From Amoebophrya sp. A120 (taxonomy: Eukaryota > Sar > Dinophyceae > Syndiniales > Amoebophryaceae), in assembly GCA_905178155.1 (NCBI GenBank), contig CAJINV010000005.1, positions 1,266,438 through 1,330,437 on the forward strand: 64,000 nt of DNA, written 5' to 3'. Of the stretch, positions 1 to 9,493 are shown in pieces; within the stretch, counting starts at the first letter, position 1; every line of letters starts with the position of its first letter. Made by a program: the position numbers and the translations under genes. The notes under the pieces are model-generated. The model saw nothing but the letters and a program-made list of their open reading frames with translations. It searched no databases and had not been told where the DNA came from.

Positions 1-175
1 GGGGCGATCAAGGAGGCGGGGGCCCCCTGTAAGTGGGCAGTGAAAGACGGAGGCGGGGCCCCCCTGCGGGCGGGAGGGCGGGAGTCGGGGACGGGGGCCC
101 CCTTGTGGGGAGGCTACCGAGCGGGCGAGAGGCGGGAGGGCGGGGGCCCCCTGTTTTCCCCGAGGGTATGCTCGA
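1..175. repeat. GC-rich imperfect tandem repeat
   Basis: Very G-rich on the + strand. The palindromic core GGGGGCCCCC or a close variant recurs four times, about 40-60 bases apart, between blocks of GGCGGGAGGGCGGG. No convincing coding frame. It may be the end of a repeat or transposon that starts outside the window. Confidence 0.6.
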
Positions 176-193
176 CGCTAAAAATCTAACCTT

Positions 194-208
194 CGCCGTG
201 CCGTCGTG
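194..208 (+). repeat. 15-bp motif shared with 25664-25678
   Basis: CGCCGTGCCGTCGTG occurs here and again at 25664-25678. The 12-mer CGCTAAAAATCT just upstream (176-187) appears as its reverse complement just upstream of the second copy (25650-25661). The pair may be fragments of one dispersed element, or of one whose arm was inverted. Confidence 0.45.
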
Positions 209-535
209 TTTCAAAATCTGGGCCTCAGCACGTGCCGGTCTCTTATTTGATTGTTTTCATTTTAGAAAAAAACTTAACAACAGCCTACCCCGGTATACGC
301 ATCCCAAGATGGCTCTGCGTATGCCACAAATGAATCTTCAAACAAGGAGTTGAGAGCTGAAAACTGGAAAAAAAGAGCACTGAATTGAACACACGACAGA
401 CATTTGTACAACCATGAACAGAAACTATGAATTGAATTGACTCCGGCCGTGCCTGGTTTCGACTTGTTCGGGAAGAGCTCGCTGGTTGCGTTTCCGAGCG
501 ATGTTGCTCGTGTCCACGCAATTCTTTGGCACAGC

Positions 536-2932
536 ATGAGCGAGTTTGAGGGATTAGCGTCAGCTAAAGAGCTGGCTGCTGATGCCACCGCGGATCAGGC
601 CTTCATAGAAAAATACGGAAAGAGTGAGGAGCTTCTAATGCGCCTAGGCGCAGACGCACGACACATGGCAAGTGCGAGACGAGACAGCATGGATAGCGGC
701 GAGCAGCCACTCTTCCCGCGCGCGGTGTCACCAGTTGCTGAGGCACCACAACCTACAGCGGCGGAGAGATACAAACGGATGCAGGCGAAAGCAGCAGGAC
801 TCGACACACCGGAACAACTTCGGCCGGCGAAACGAAGAGCAATCGTCCCCGGCCTTGGCAACATTCTGCTCAACGATTCGACGGCTCAACCGAGTTCATC
901 TTCCACCCAGAACACGAAACAAATTGACCCAAAACTTGACGCAGTCAGTGCTTTGGGGAGCATGACCGAAGGAAAATTTGACGAGGAGCTCTGGAATATT
1001 GCAGTGGAGGCATTCGACGTTAAGAAGACGCAGTACAAGTTCAACATGAACGAAGTAGAAGCTAATTGCTCGGACAGTACGAAGCGAGACGGGTTGCCGG
1101 GCCTGTTGAAGGCGGCAATCAACAAAGCAAAAGACGCGGCTTTCGACATCTTCAAGACAAAGCCACGGCTTTCGGCGAGGCCTCTGGTTACTACTTTGAT
1201 CGACGTCATGATGGACATCCTTGCGCATGCTTCTTCCTTTGTTCAGTTGCATGAAGGGCATGTCATGCTCGCTCGGGACCACTGGGCAACTACAAAAAAG
1301 AAAACAAAGGAAAAAACAAACGATCAAAAGAGAGTACCAGCTTGGCAAAAAATGGTGGAGAACCCGAAGAATTTGGAAGAAGCAATGGGCGAAAAAGCAT
1401 ACGAAAGTGTGAAAATCGCCATGCAAGAAATGCGGAGCAGATCGGTCGCGGAAACAACGGAGGCGTCATACATGAGTTTGATCGAGACGGCGATGTCGGC
1501 AGCAGAGCTACCAAGCAGCCTGCTCCCGGTCACATCTTCCGAAGACTTGGCCTTGATCACCTACACCACGTATCACGCACTACTAGCAAAAGGCCACGGG
1601 GTGGTGAATGCGACGGCGCCGGCAGGGGCGGGGAAAATGCGATGGGCGTATTTTTCGAAGTTGCTGTCCGCGTTCAAGTTTCACCACGAATCGAAGGTGC
1701 CGAATTTGGACTACAGGTCGCTCTTCACGCCGGCGGTGATGCGGCTGCGAATGTCGATCAAGCTGGAGTGCTACCACGGAAAAAGCGAAGAACACACGAA
1801 AACATCCATCACCTGGGAAGAACTGACCAAAATCAACGCAGCGCTGTTCCACAAGACGCGAGATCTTTGGACACAGTTCGCGGGGACCTACAGAATACGG
1901 AATTGGGACGACCAGCAGATGGCGCAGCATTCCTTCGCAAAAGAAAACAAGAACTCCTTGGTCTCGGCTGCCAACATGGTCAGAACCATGTTGCTGCTGA
2001 GGTGTGGCGTACTCGGCGAAAGGCGGAAATCAGAACTACAGCACCTACGGACAACAGATGCGGGGGCTACTTCAGGCGAGGGCGACAGTCTGAAGCTGCA
2101 TATCAGGAAATCGAAAACCGACAGACTTGGCGTTGGGTCCTACGCTGTAGTACCTGACTCCAGCGCCTTGCAACCAAGTCCGTTCTTTTTGCTCGAGGCG
2201 TTGGAGAGCTTGAAAAGCAGATTAGAAGAGCAGCACGCATTCAAGTGCCCGGAAATCACGACGGCGGACTGCAACAACCAAAAGGACCGCGACATTGTCT
2301 CGCTGAGGTACAACAAGAACGCGGAATCGCAGAAATGTAAGCTGCTGTTCACGTCATTTAACACAAAGACCAAGACCTTCACGCCCATGACAAACCAGCG
2401 GATCAACGATACGGCGCACAGTGCGCTTCTCATGGCCGGCCTACCAGGGCGCAAACGACTGCCGTTGCGCGGTTCTGGTGCGAAAATTTTCGCCAAAGGT
2501 GACAGGCAGTTGGCGCAGCGACTAGGAGGATGGGCTTCGGAGCAGATGATAGATGGCATCTACGCGCAGTCCACACCGGCCCAGATTGCGAACGCGGCCA
2601 AGTACGCGCTGGAAGCAATGGAAACCACGACCAAAATCGCAGCCATCGCCCGGGGTTTAGCACCATTGGAGGGGAGCAAGCAGATTCTGGAGGTGGCGAA
2701 GAAGTTTCAGTATTTGAGGACTGACGTGCATTTCAAAGATATCGAAAGTGTGTATCACATGCTCGACCCGAACGATCGCGATCTTTTCAACAAAGTGAAG
2801 GGGTCGTTTCTGATGGAAAATTGCACGAGAAGGAGCCCTGTTATGAACAGGATTGACATTTTTGTAGACTCGGAAAAAGCGAAAGAAGTCTTGAACAAAG
2901 TCGATATGTTGAAAAAGAGGAAGCTTCACTGA
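536..2932 (+). CDS. Tyrosine recombinase of a DIRS-like retroelement
   Basis: About 798 residues from the first in-frame ATG at 536; the open frame extends upstream to about 437 without an ATG. The C-terminal third has the tyrosine recombinase pattern: box I arginine in GERRKSELQHL (about residue 496), the beta-hairpin lysine in RKSKTDRLG (about 525), box II arginine in LPLRGSGAK (about 645; the usual histidine three residues earlier is leucine), LGGW (about 663) and the nucleophile candidate tyrosine in GIYAQ (about 675). This family cuts and rejoins DNA through a 3'-phosphotyrosine and would integrate the circular cDNA. The first roughly 400 residues are unrecognised and could include a Gag-like part. 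No introner interrupts it. It lies 151 bases upstream of the RT ORF. Confidence 0.85.
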   Translation: MSEFEGLASAKELAADATADQAFIEKYGKSEELLMRLGADARHMASARRDSMDSGEQPLFPRAVSPVAEAPQPTAAERYKRMQAKAAGLDTPEQLRPAKRRAIVPGLGNILLNDSTAQPSSSSTQNTKQIDPKLDAVSALGSMTEGKFDEELWNIAVEAFDVKKTQYKFNMNEVEANCSDSTKRDGLPGLLKAAINKAKDAAFDIFKTKPRLSARPLVTTLIDVMMDILAHASSFVQLHEGHVMLARDHWATTKKKTKEKTNDQKRVPAWQKMVENPKNLEEAMGEKAYESVKIAMQEMRSRSVAETTEASYMSLIETAMSAAELPSSLLPVTSSEDLALITYTTYHALLAKGHGVVNATAPAGAGKMRWAYFSKLLSAFKFHHESKVPNLDYRSLFTPAVMRLRMSIKLECYHGKSEEHTKTSITWEELTKINAALFHKTRDLWTQFAGTYRIRNWDDQQMAQHSFAKENKNSLVSAANMVRTMLLLRCGVLGERRKSELQHLRTTDAGATSGEGDSLKLHIRKSKTDRLGVGSYAVVPDSSALQPSPFFLLEALESLKSRLEEQHAFKCPEITTADCNNQKDRDIVSLRYNKNAESQKCKLLFTSFNTKTKTFTPMTNQRINDTAHSALLMAGLPGRKRLPLRGSGAKIFAKGDRQLAQRLGGWASEQMIDGIYAQSTPAQIANAAKYALEAMETTTKIAAIARGLAPLEGSKQILEVAKKFQYLRTDVHFKDIESVYHMLDPNDRDLFNKVKGSFLMENCTRRSPVMNRIDIFVDSEKAKEVLNKVDMLKKRKLH

Positions 2933-3083
2933 ATAACAAGTAAAATTGAACCAGAATTGAAGCCAAGGCCAGGCGCCTTCACTTTGTGAGGGCGATCGGG
3001 TGGCGTCAGCCGTGATTTGGTGTTGCGCGTCGCTTCATCTTGTCGCTGGTCGTCTGTCATTGCGTATTTTCACAGACTAGAAA

Positions 3084-5522
3084 ATGCCAATCGAGTTATC
3101 ACAAAATGAGATCGTCGAACGCACGAGGCGTTTCTGTCTTGCTGTTCCCAGGTGGGGCAGGGAGATCAGGTCCGAGGTCACGCAGAGAGTCGAGCAGTTA
3201 CCGATCAACGACGCATGGTGGAACGGCAGGAAAGTACCCGTTTCGCGCGAGGAAGTACGGAAGTACATGGAAGAGCAACCGGGACCGCGGGACGAATTTC
3301 GAAAAAAAGAGGACGAGGCGGCATGGAAATCGCTCTCCATCAGCCCCCTGGTCATCAACAAGCTTCAAGTGTCGGATTACTTCAAACACCACTGGTTGGC
3401 GGGCTTCGTACTCCAAACCTCTGCCGAAGGTGCGTATTTGAGCGAAACCGCAATCAGCAGCGACGAGCCGGCATACGACAGACCAGACTTCCCCACGGTA
3501 TCAGACCACAAAGAAATTGCCAGTGCTGAAGCAAAGCGCTTGCTTAACACAGGCAAGGCGATTGCCTGGGGTCCGCGGTCGGCGGGGCCACCGAATTTGT
3601 CGGTGTCGCCCGCGAACATCATCATCAAGGAGCACAGGCCGCGAATGGTGTGCGACCTGTCGGTGGTGGGTTTGAGCGAGTTGCTGGTGCCAGTACCTAC
3701 GGAATACAAGAGCATCGAAGATTTTCTGAGTGTACTCGTCCAAAACGCTTACGCGTTCGGCGCGGACGCTACTGATTGCTTCTGGAGTTGGCTTATAGCT
3801 GCCCTGAGTAGAAGACTACTTGGGTTGAACGGCCCCAGATTACCAAGCGACATTGACGAAGCTGTTGAACAAGGCGCGACGCGGAACGATTTGGAAAACG
3901 CTTCTACAGAAGTCCGGCGGGTCATCAGCCTACTCTATGCCAGCATGGGGCTCGCGATTTCCCCCGGGGTCAACGATGGTTCGATAAAGGAATGTATCAG
4001 GGTGCTGCGCATCCTCTACCCGGAGATCCGAGTTTTCGACTTCGTCGACGATTTCAGGGGGACCGACGAAAGCAATCCAGCCTCTTTTGAAGCTGTTTAC
4101 AAAGCCATGATGCGATTTCGGATGGTATTCGAAGCCATCGGCGTGAAACTGCATGAGTGGCAAGTGAAGAAGCTCGATAAAATGATATATCCTTCAATGA
4201 GGTTTGATTGGATTGGTTTCACCATCCACACCGACGAGCTGATCACTCTCCTGGAAGACGCGAAGAGGAAAAAATTTCTGGCCGAACTCGAAGAGCTGAT
4301 CCTGACCGCGCTGCGGTTGAAGTACGTGCAGGCCAAGCACCTGTGTGCGGTGGTTGGAAAGCTCTCCTTTACTACATTTGTTGTACGTATGGGGCGAATC
4401 TTTTTGAGAAATTCCTACGACTCCCTGGCCCTGTCAGGCGCCGTGAAACTCTGGACACGCGGAAACAAGAAGGCGAGCCCACGAATCGCCATTACGGACG
4501 AGTTGCTGGATGACTGGCACTGGTGGCGCGACACCCTCCAGGCAATCCCCAAGTTGAAGATCCACAAGAGAACCGATGAAAAACTCTACCTGTTCGTGCC
4601 GAATTTGCTTGACGACCCGGAAGCAGTGATGAGGATTCCGCCGGAGGCCATCACACAACTCAAGGGAGATGCTTCGAAAAAAGGATGGGGCGTGACGGCG
4701 AGTTCCGATACTAGGCGGTGGAAAGACGGTTTCCGGTCCATCGACGGTGCGGCGTCGTCGTCCAACAAGCGAGAACTTGCGATGTGGAGCGAAGCTTTCG
4801 AGCTGGCGGCGCCAGAGCTGGCAGGCTCCTTGTTGCTCGTCAGAACCGACAACAAATGCGCACGGCACTACTTGAGCTTCTATGTCGGGAATGTAAAAAC
4901 ACTTTCGACCATTGGAAGGCGGATCGCCACTCTGCTTTCGCAGTATGGCATCTCCCTGATTGCCCTCCACTTGAAAGGTGTTTTCAACGTGGTCGCCGAT
5001 ATGCTGTCTCGACTCAGGATGAAAGCCGAACTGCAGGACTTGTTTCCGAACAAAGTGCTAAAAAAGCGCACAAGGGACGCGATTTTTGCGAGGCTAGGCG
5101 GTCCGCCGACGCTCGACGCAATGGCCTTACGGGATGGAAGTAACGCCATTTGCGAAAAGTACTTGCTTGACTTCGCCAACTGGGATTGTTTCGCCCAAAC
5201 ACCCGAGTACATGGCGCAGTTCGTCTCCTGGTTCCATCCGAGTCTCGACTTGTTGTATCCGATCCTTAAACTGCTGATGGGATGGCTGAAAATCGAGGAG
5301 GGAAAGCGACCAGCAGCACTTCTTCTCATGCCTAAGTTCATCAGTAGGTTCATTTTTATGACTTCAAAATTTTGGCAAGTTGCAAAATTGAAAAAAGGAA
5401 CACAGCCATTCGAAGATCGCGAAGCACTCTTGGAGCCGATCCCGCAACCGTTCATGATTCTCTCCAAGGTGCCGCCGCAAGTACTACGCGAGCGTCTCAC
5501 TAGTATGAGCCGTGCATTGTAG
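3084..5522 (+). CDS. Reverse transcriptase / RNase H of a DIRS-like retroelement
   Basis: 812 residues from an ATG preceded by AAAA. The RT domain shows motif A in FGADATDCFWSW (about residue 228) and the catalytic motif C as FDFVDD (about 317-322), a variant of the YxDD box. RNase H follows with its acidic residues in LKGDASKKGWG (about 522), NKRELAMWSE (about 556), RTDNKCARHYL (about 585) and VFNVVADMLSR (about 632). The last 150 residues resemble the linker that follows RNase H in DIRS/Ty3-type proteins (FVSWFHPSLDLL, RPAALLLMPKF). It would copy element RNA into cDNA. No protease, integrase or frameshift is visible. The intact frame suggests a recent or still competent copy. Confidence 0.88.
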   Translation: MPIELSQNEIVERTRRFCLAVPRWGREIRSEVTQRVEQLPINDAWWNGRKVPVSREEVRKYMEEQPGPRDEFRKKEDEAAWKSLSISPLVINKLQVSDYFKHHWLAGFVLQTSAEGAYLSETAISSDEPAYDRPDFPTVSDHKEIASAEAKRLLNTGKAIAWGPRSAGPPNLSVSPANIIIKEHRPRMVCDLSVVGLSELLVPVPTEYKSIEDFLSVLVQNAYAFGADATDCFWSWLIAALSRRLLGLNGPRLPSDIDEAVEQGATRNDLENASTEVRRVISLLYASMGLAISPGVNDGSIKECIRVLRILYPEIRVFDFVDDFRGTDESNPASFEAVYKAMMRFRMVFEAIGVKLHEWQVKKLDKMIYPSMRFDWIGFTIHTDELITLLEDAKRKKFLAELEELILTALRLKYVQAKHLCAVVGKLSFTTFVVRMGRIFLRNSYDSLALSGAVKLWTRGNKKASPRIAITDELLDDWHWWRDTLQAIPKLKIHKRTDEKLYLFVPNLLDDPEAVMRIPPEAITQLKGDASKKGWGVTASSDTRRWKDGFRSIDGAASSSNKRELAMWSEAFELAAPELAGSLLLVRTDNKCARHYLSFYVGNVKTLSTIGRRIATLLSQYGISLIALHLKGVFNVVADMLSRLRMKAELQDLFPNKVLKKRTRDAIFARLGGPPTLDAMALRDGSNAICEKYLLDFANWDCFAQTPEYMAQFVSWFHPSLDLLYPILKLLMGWLKIEEGKRPAALLLMPKFISRFIFMTSKFWQVAKLKKGTQPFEDREALLEPIPQPFMILSKVPPQVLRERLTSMSRAL

Positions 5523-5665
5523 GTTATTTGGGATATTTGGGTGCAAAAATATGTCACGGACATACCACGTTCGTGAGGGTGTTTCCTCGATGCCGCGGAG
5601 CGACCTCGCGGACCGTGTGCGACCTTTCACTATAGCCGCCTGATGATCTTCGGCGAGAAGATCGC

Positions 5666-5715
5666 GTGAAGTCATTGGCACGTTGATAGTTTGGGCGGTA
5701 GGATCGAGCATTCAT
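5666..5715 (+). repeat. 50-bp direct repeat, copy 1
   Basis: Fifty bases beginning GTGAAGTCATTGGCACG are identical to 6138-6187. This copy lies 143 bases after the RT stop codon. The 422 bases between the copies match neither copy nor any gene I know. Confidence 0.9.
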
Positions 5716-6137
5716 TTAGGCTGTGAAGGATCGCCAAAGATACGATCTCAGACGAATGAATTTGCGATGCCCGCATGTAAAATGAAAACGTAAATCTAGA
5801 CTGTTGTTCTTGTGATCGCAGAGATCACTCGGGTAGCCCGCTGGTTCGTACGTTGAATCACCCACCCGCCCGTCCCACACGTGATTAGTTACGTTGCGCT
5901 GCAAGACCTCAGAGATCAGCGCGACGCAGTTCAGTACAAGGAATAAAACTCGGCCAGTGACAGCTGCCGTGGGATGGGTGCGTTCTTGATTCTAGGCAGT
6001 TCAGTTTATGAGCTTAGACACAGTCCGATGAAACAGACCATTTGGAAGGACTTGAACCCACTCGCTTAGCCTGAGCAAAAAGAAAGTTGCAGCCAGTACT
6101 TCCACGCGCGACATAGACATCTTCAAGAGGGTACACT

Positions 6138-6187
6138 GTGAAGTCATTGGCACGTTGATAGTTTGGGCGGTAGGATCGAGCATTCAT
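6138..6187 (+). repeat. 50-bp direct repeat, copy 2
   Basis: Exact copy of 5666-5715. The next base starts the ATG of the truncated NmrA-like frame, so this copy probably marks the retroelement-host junction. Confidence 0.9.
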
Positions 6188-6252
6188 ATGAAGGCAGTCG
6201 AGGGGAAGCCGAGTGTCACCGTCGTCCAGGCGGATCAGTCGAAGCCCGAAAC

Positions 6253-6514
6253 TATCAAATGTAAAAATGTCTGGGTCTGGAAGAATGCAACTTGTGATGC
6301 TATTTTTGGAATCCAAAAAAATCTGTATTGCATGAGCAACAAGAGGCGTCCAGTTTTTGCTCCGCGGAGAGGGGATTTCTCATGCGGGATAGGCATCAAA
6401 ATACCCGCAAAAAATTTGTGATGCTGGTGCATACATCACAGACATCACGGGTCATGCAAAATGTGCATGACAAACCTTGCAATCTTCCAGACCCAGACAT
6501 TTTTACATTTGATA
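6253..6514. mobile_element. Introner, family A (TSD GAAAC)
   Basis: The TIR starts TATCAAATGTAAAAATGTCT and the matching inverted copy ends at 6514. Perfect 5-bp duplications lie at 6248-6252 and 6515-6519. Removing the element and one copy joins GAA-ACG-CTG (E-T-L) in frame within the NmrA fold. Confidence 0.95.
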
Positions 6515-7102
6515 GAAACGCTGGATGAGGTGCTCAAAGGCGCGTACGGGGTGTTCAATGTGACCGCGTTCTGGGCTTCGGCCACGGACGGGGGCACCGG
6601 CTCGGACAAGCCCACGGACGCCGCCTACGAGAAGATGCAGGCGCTGAACGTGAACGCGGCCTGTGCGAAAGCGGGGGTCAAGCATCTGGTGTTCTCCATG
6701 TTGGAAAACACGGCCAACCACAAAGATTTTAACCAGGACAAGGCGTTCAAGGCCGTCGAAGGAAGTACCTACGTCGTTCCGCACTTCGACGCGAAGGGCG
6801 AAGCGAGCGAGGCGCTGAACGAGCAGAAGGACGTGGCGGTGGACTTCGTCATGGTCGGTTTTTACTACGGCAACTTTTTCGGGATGAAGCCGCAGAAGGG
6901 CGAGGACGGGAAGTACGCCATGTACATGCCCCTCGGGGGTTGAGCACTCAACTGCGAAACGTAAATGAGCACGCGGAGCCCGCGCGTCCCCATGCACAAA
7001 TGAATGAATGAATGAAGGTGAAGTGCATCGACGTGCCGGTCGAGGGCTGGATCGCGAGCGGTGTTTCCATGGGGATGGACCCGATTGTCTGCCGCGACTT
7101 CG

Positions 7103-7357
7103 TATCAACTGCAAAAGTGTCTGGGTCTGGAAGAATGCATGTTTATCATGCTTGTCTGGCATGACTCTTACATCTGTCATGCACGTCACTCGAGAGCTCC
7201 ATTTTTCTGTCATGCAGAAACACAGTTTGTCATGCAGAATAGGCAACACCTAGAAGGAGCCCAGAAACTTGTCAAGCTGAGCTAGCACTTGTGGCCTCAT
7301 CATGACACGCCACCCAGCATCACAAGTTTCCAGACCCAGACATATTTGCATTTGATA
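7103..7357. mobile_element. Introner, family A, opposite orientation (TSD CTTCG/CTGCG)
   Basis: Family A TIRs; the duplication matches at 4 of 5 bases. The body is the reverse complement of that in 29046-29297. Removal joins GAC-TTC-GGG-CAG-ATG in frame. Confidence 0.9.
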
Positions 7358-7421
7358 CTGCGGGCAGATGTTCGCGTTTTACCAGACGGAGTCGGCGATG
7401 GATATGGCCTTCTCAAACGTT

Positions 7422-7628
7422 ACTTTCTCAACTGTTACATGCATTTGCCATGCGAAATGACCATCAATATCTGCATTATCAAGCTGCTTCGCTTGACGAC
7501 TCGTCGACGTGCTAGATAGCCTTAGAATCTTCTGCGCCAAAGAACCTGTAATGCAAAAGGCGAAACCTGCCCCCTTTCACTTTTGTCATTCTTGCATTGC
7601 AAATTCATGCAACAGCTGGTGAGTGTAA
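7422..7628. mobile_element. Introner-like intron, unclassified family
   Basis: The left end TTACTTTCTCAACTGTTACA pairs imperfectly with the right end. Flanks ACGTT and AGTTT match at 3 of 5. Removal joins AAC-GTT-GAG-AGC in frame to the last NmrA exon. Confidence 0.65.
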
Positions 7629-7750
7629 AGTTTGAGAGCTCCATACTGGAAAAGCGCGAAGAATTCTACAACGCGGGCAAGGGCAAAATGATGGCCTTCG
7701 AAGACTGGCTGAAGAACGTGAAACCCTACCTCTACCCGGATCTTGCGTAA

Positions 7751-9493
7751 GTAGAAGTGGTTCATTTCACCAGGTTTTTACGCAGAATCCTTTATCACTG
7801 GACGGCACAACTTACACTTACTCGCGGTTTTTACATAAAAACCTTTTTCTCGTACAAGCCGGATGTTCGTCATTGTGACATCAAGCGAAAGTGATGTGCA
7901 AAAGATGACTTTTTAATAGCTCTATCATCGATCTAGAGTGGTTGCTGAATTTGATAGCACGTTAATCCCCTACGTGGAACTTCTCAAAGCATCGAAGTCG
8001 ATGCCGGGCACAACCAGTGTCAGTTTTTAAGAACGAATTTTTCAAATAGGATCGACTTTACTTTTAGTACTTTTCGGTTGCTTAGCCTTAGCTTGCATCA
8101 ACGGAATACCTTACATAAAAGATAAAATAGCTCAGACGAATCAAATTCTATGCATCGATAGAAAGCACAGAATTTCTACCGTTTCACATCATTTTTGGTT
8201 TCCTGTTCCGTTTCCGTTGCCCAGTGCACGACCGACATAATCGTAGTACTAGACGACGTTTTTGCTTATTGTAGCAGGTAGGAGCCTAGAGCGGGACTAG
8301 GAATGGCACGGAGAAAATGGAAGTGGATAGCTGATCTAGAACTGAAACTGATCCGATCGTTGATGGTGTGCAGACAATGTCAATGATTGAGTTGTACAAC
8401 GAAATGACCAATTGTTTTGCTTAGCGCATTTTTGTGAAGCATGGATGTCAGGGCGCTTTTTGTGACCAATTATTGTATTGTTCTGCATCGATCCGACTTT
8501 TGGCGATGGACCTATCGTAGTCGTTGTTGGAGTGTGGTGGGCGTCAAGGTTAAGAGTGAGATACCATGGCTCGTCGGAACCTCCCAAGAGAAAAATAGCT
8601 CGGCGGAAAATTTTAGCTGGTTCCACCGGGGATTTGTATTGGCCTTCTTCGGCAATTGTTTTTCGGCTTTGACGCTGAAACAATTCCAATTTTCTGCATC
8701 GCAGACAAACCAGTAACTTCGAACCATTCCACAGGTCGAGCTTTCGTTCTTTCCGTTCAGGTGTCGTGCATCGTTTGGGTTTGGCCTCGGCGCGATATGT
8801 TGGCTAGTAAGTACTTTTATTTATTGCTTGTTTCCTTAATTTCCCTTTCGTTTTCTTTCGTAGACAGTTCTTTCCTTTCGCCAGCGCATGGCATGAGGAT
8901 TTCTTTATCGTTTTCAAGCGGTACGAAGCTATAAAGAGGGATAAGTCAACAAATCTTCTATGAAATTGCCCTTTGGCGTGATGATCGTGGTCTGTGCGAC
9001 CTGTAAACTGCAATAACTGGCGTGCTGGGAGATCGTAGCACTTCGTGTCGTGTTTGCGAGCACTTCTCTTGTCCTCGTGCAACGTTTTCATCGTACTTCC
9101 GGACGCTTGTAGCAGTTGTAGCTTGTACAGCGTATAAATCAAGTAGTGCTCAGTTCCCTTGGTGTATGTGGTATTTATCGAGCTGAAGCGGAAAGGTGTG
9201 CATGCTTTTCACGTCCTCGTCAAGAACAGAATCAGATCTGACAAAGGTAGTTGTCGTTCTTGTTCGTACACCACTCAGCTCAAGCGTATAGTCGTGTACC
9301 ACAAGAACTAATCGTGTCAATCATTAGTAGAGCTACAACGAAAATTGGAAATAAACGCAGTTCCCAGGATTTTAGTTGTGGTCCACAACAACAACGTGTT
9401 CACAGCATCTTTTTTTCCTAAACTGCTAAATAGCAAACGCAAAGCGCACACTGCTCGTGGTCTAGTCTAGTAATCTTTACGACACAACAGAAA
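7751..9493. other. Intergenic, no gene seen
   Basis: Mixed composition with no long frame of coding character. It holds a dispersed repeat (8484-8560) described separately and T-rich tracts near 8820-8880. Confidence 0.6.
8527..8560 (+). repeat. Dispersed repeat, copy 1 (pairs with 15529-15562)
   Basis: Thirty-four bases beginning TTGGAGTGTGGTGGGCGTCA are identical at 15529-15562. Weaker similarity (GCATCGATCC, GGCGATGGA) extends about 40 bases to the left in both copies. Both lie in intergenic DNA. Confidence 0.85.

Larger units (their letters stand above)
186..6187 (+). mobile_element. Tyrosine-recombinase retroelement (DIRS/Ngaro-like), limits uncertain
   Basis: Two long intact ORFs on the same strand, a tyrosine recombinase (536-2932) and a reverse transcriptase/RNase H (3084-5522), are followed by a non-coding tail with a 50-bp sequence repeated exactly at 5666-5715 and 6138-6187. 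RT, RNase H and a tyrosine recombinase together define DIRS-type retroelements, which integrate by recombination. DIRS and related elements carry split or inverted repeats at their ends, so the 50-bp pair may be the B1/B2 pair. I found no matching A1/A2 pair. In known DIRS elements the recombinase follows RT/RNase H, so the order here is reversed. The left limit is a guess. The right limit is set at the second 50-bp copy, which abuts an NmrA-like exon. Confidence 0.7.
6188..7750 (+). pseudogene. NmrA-like NAD(P)-binding protein, 5'-truncated
   Basis: Exons: 6188-6252, 6520 to about 6940, about 7012-7102, 7363-7421 and 7634-7750 (stop TAA). The joins read SKPET-LDEVLKGAYGVFNVT, RDFG-QMFAFYQ and AFSNV-ESSILEKREEF. 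NmrA-like proteins are atypical short-chain dehydrogenase relatives that bind NAD(P) and often act as redox sensors. GAYGVFNVTAFW and the later VKHLVFSMLENTANH fit the second half of that Rossmann fold. The N-terminal glycine-rich nucleotide loop and first strand, usually about 50 residues, are missing, and the DIRS-like element ends exactly where the frame begins. The gene is therefore probably broken by that insertion, unless a spliced upstream exon exists. The short intron near 6941-7011 is not clearly delimited. Confidence 0.7.

Noticed and set aside
1342-2157. 271-residue + frame inside the recombinase gene
   Set aside because: Alternative frame of the recombinase; it lacks motifs, and the recombinase frame has the catalytic residues.
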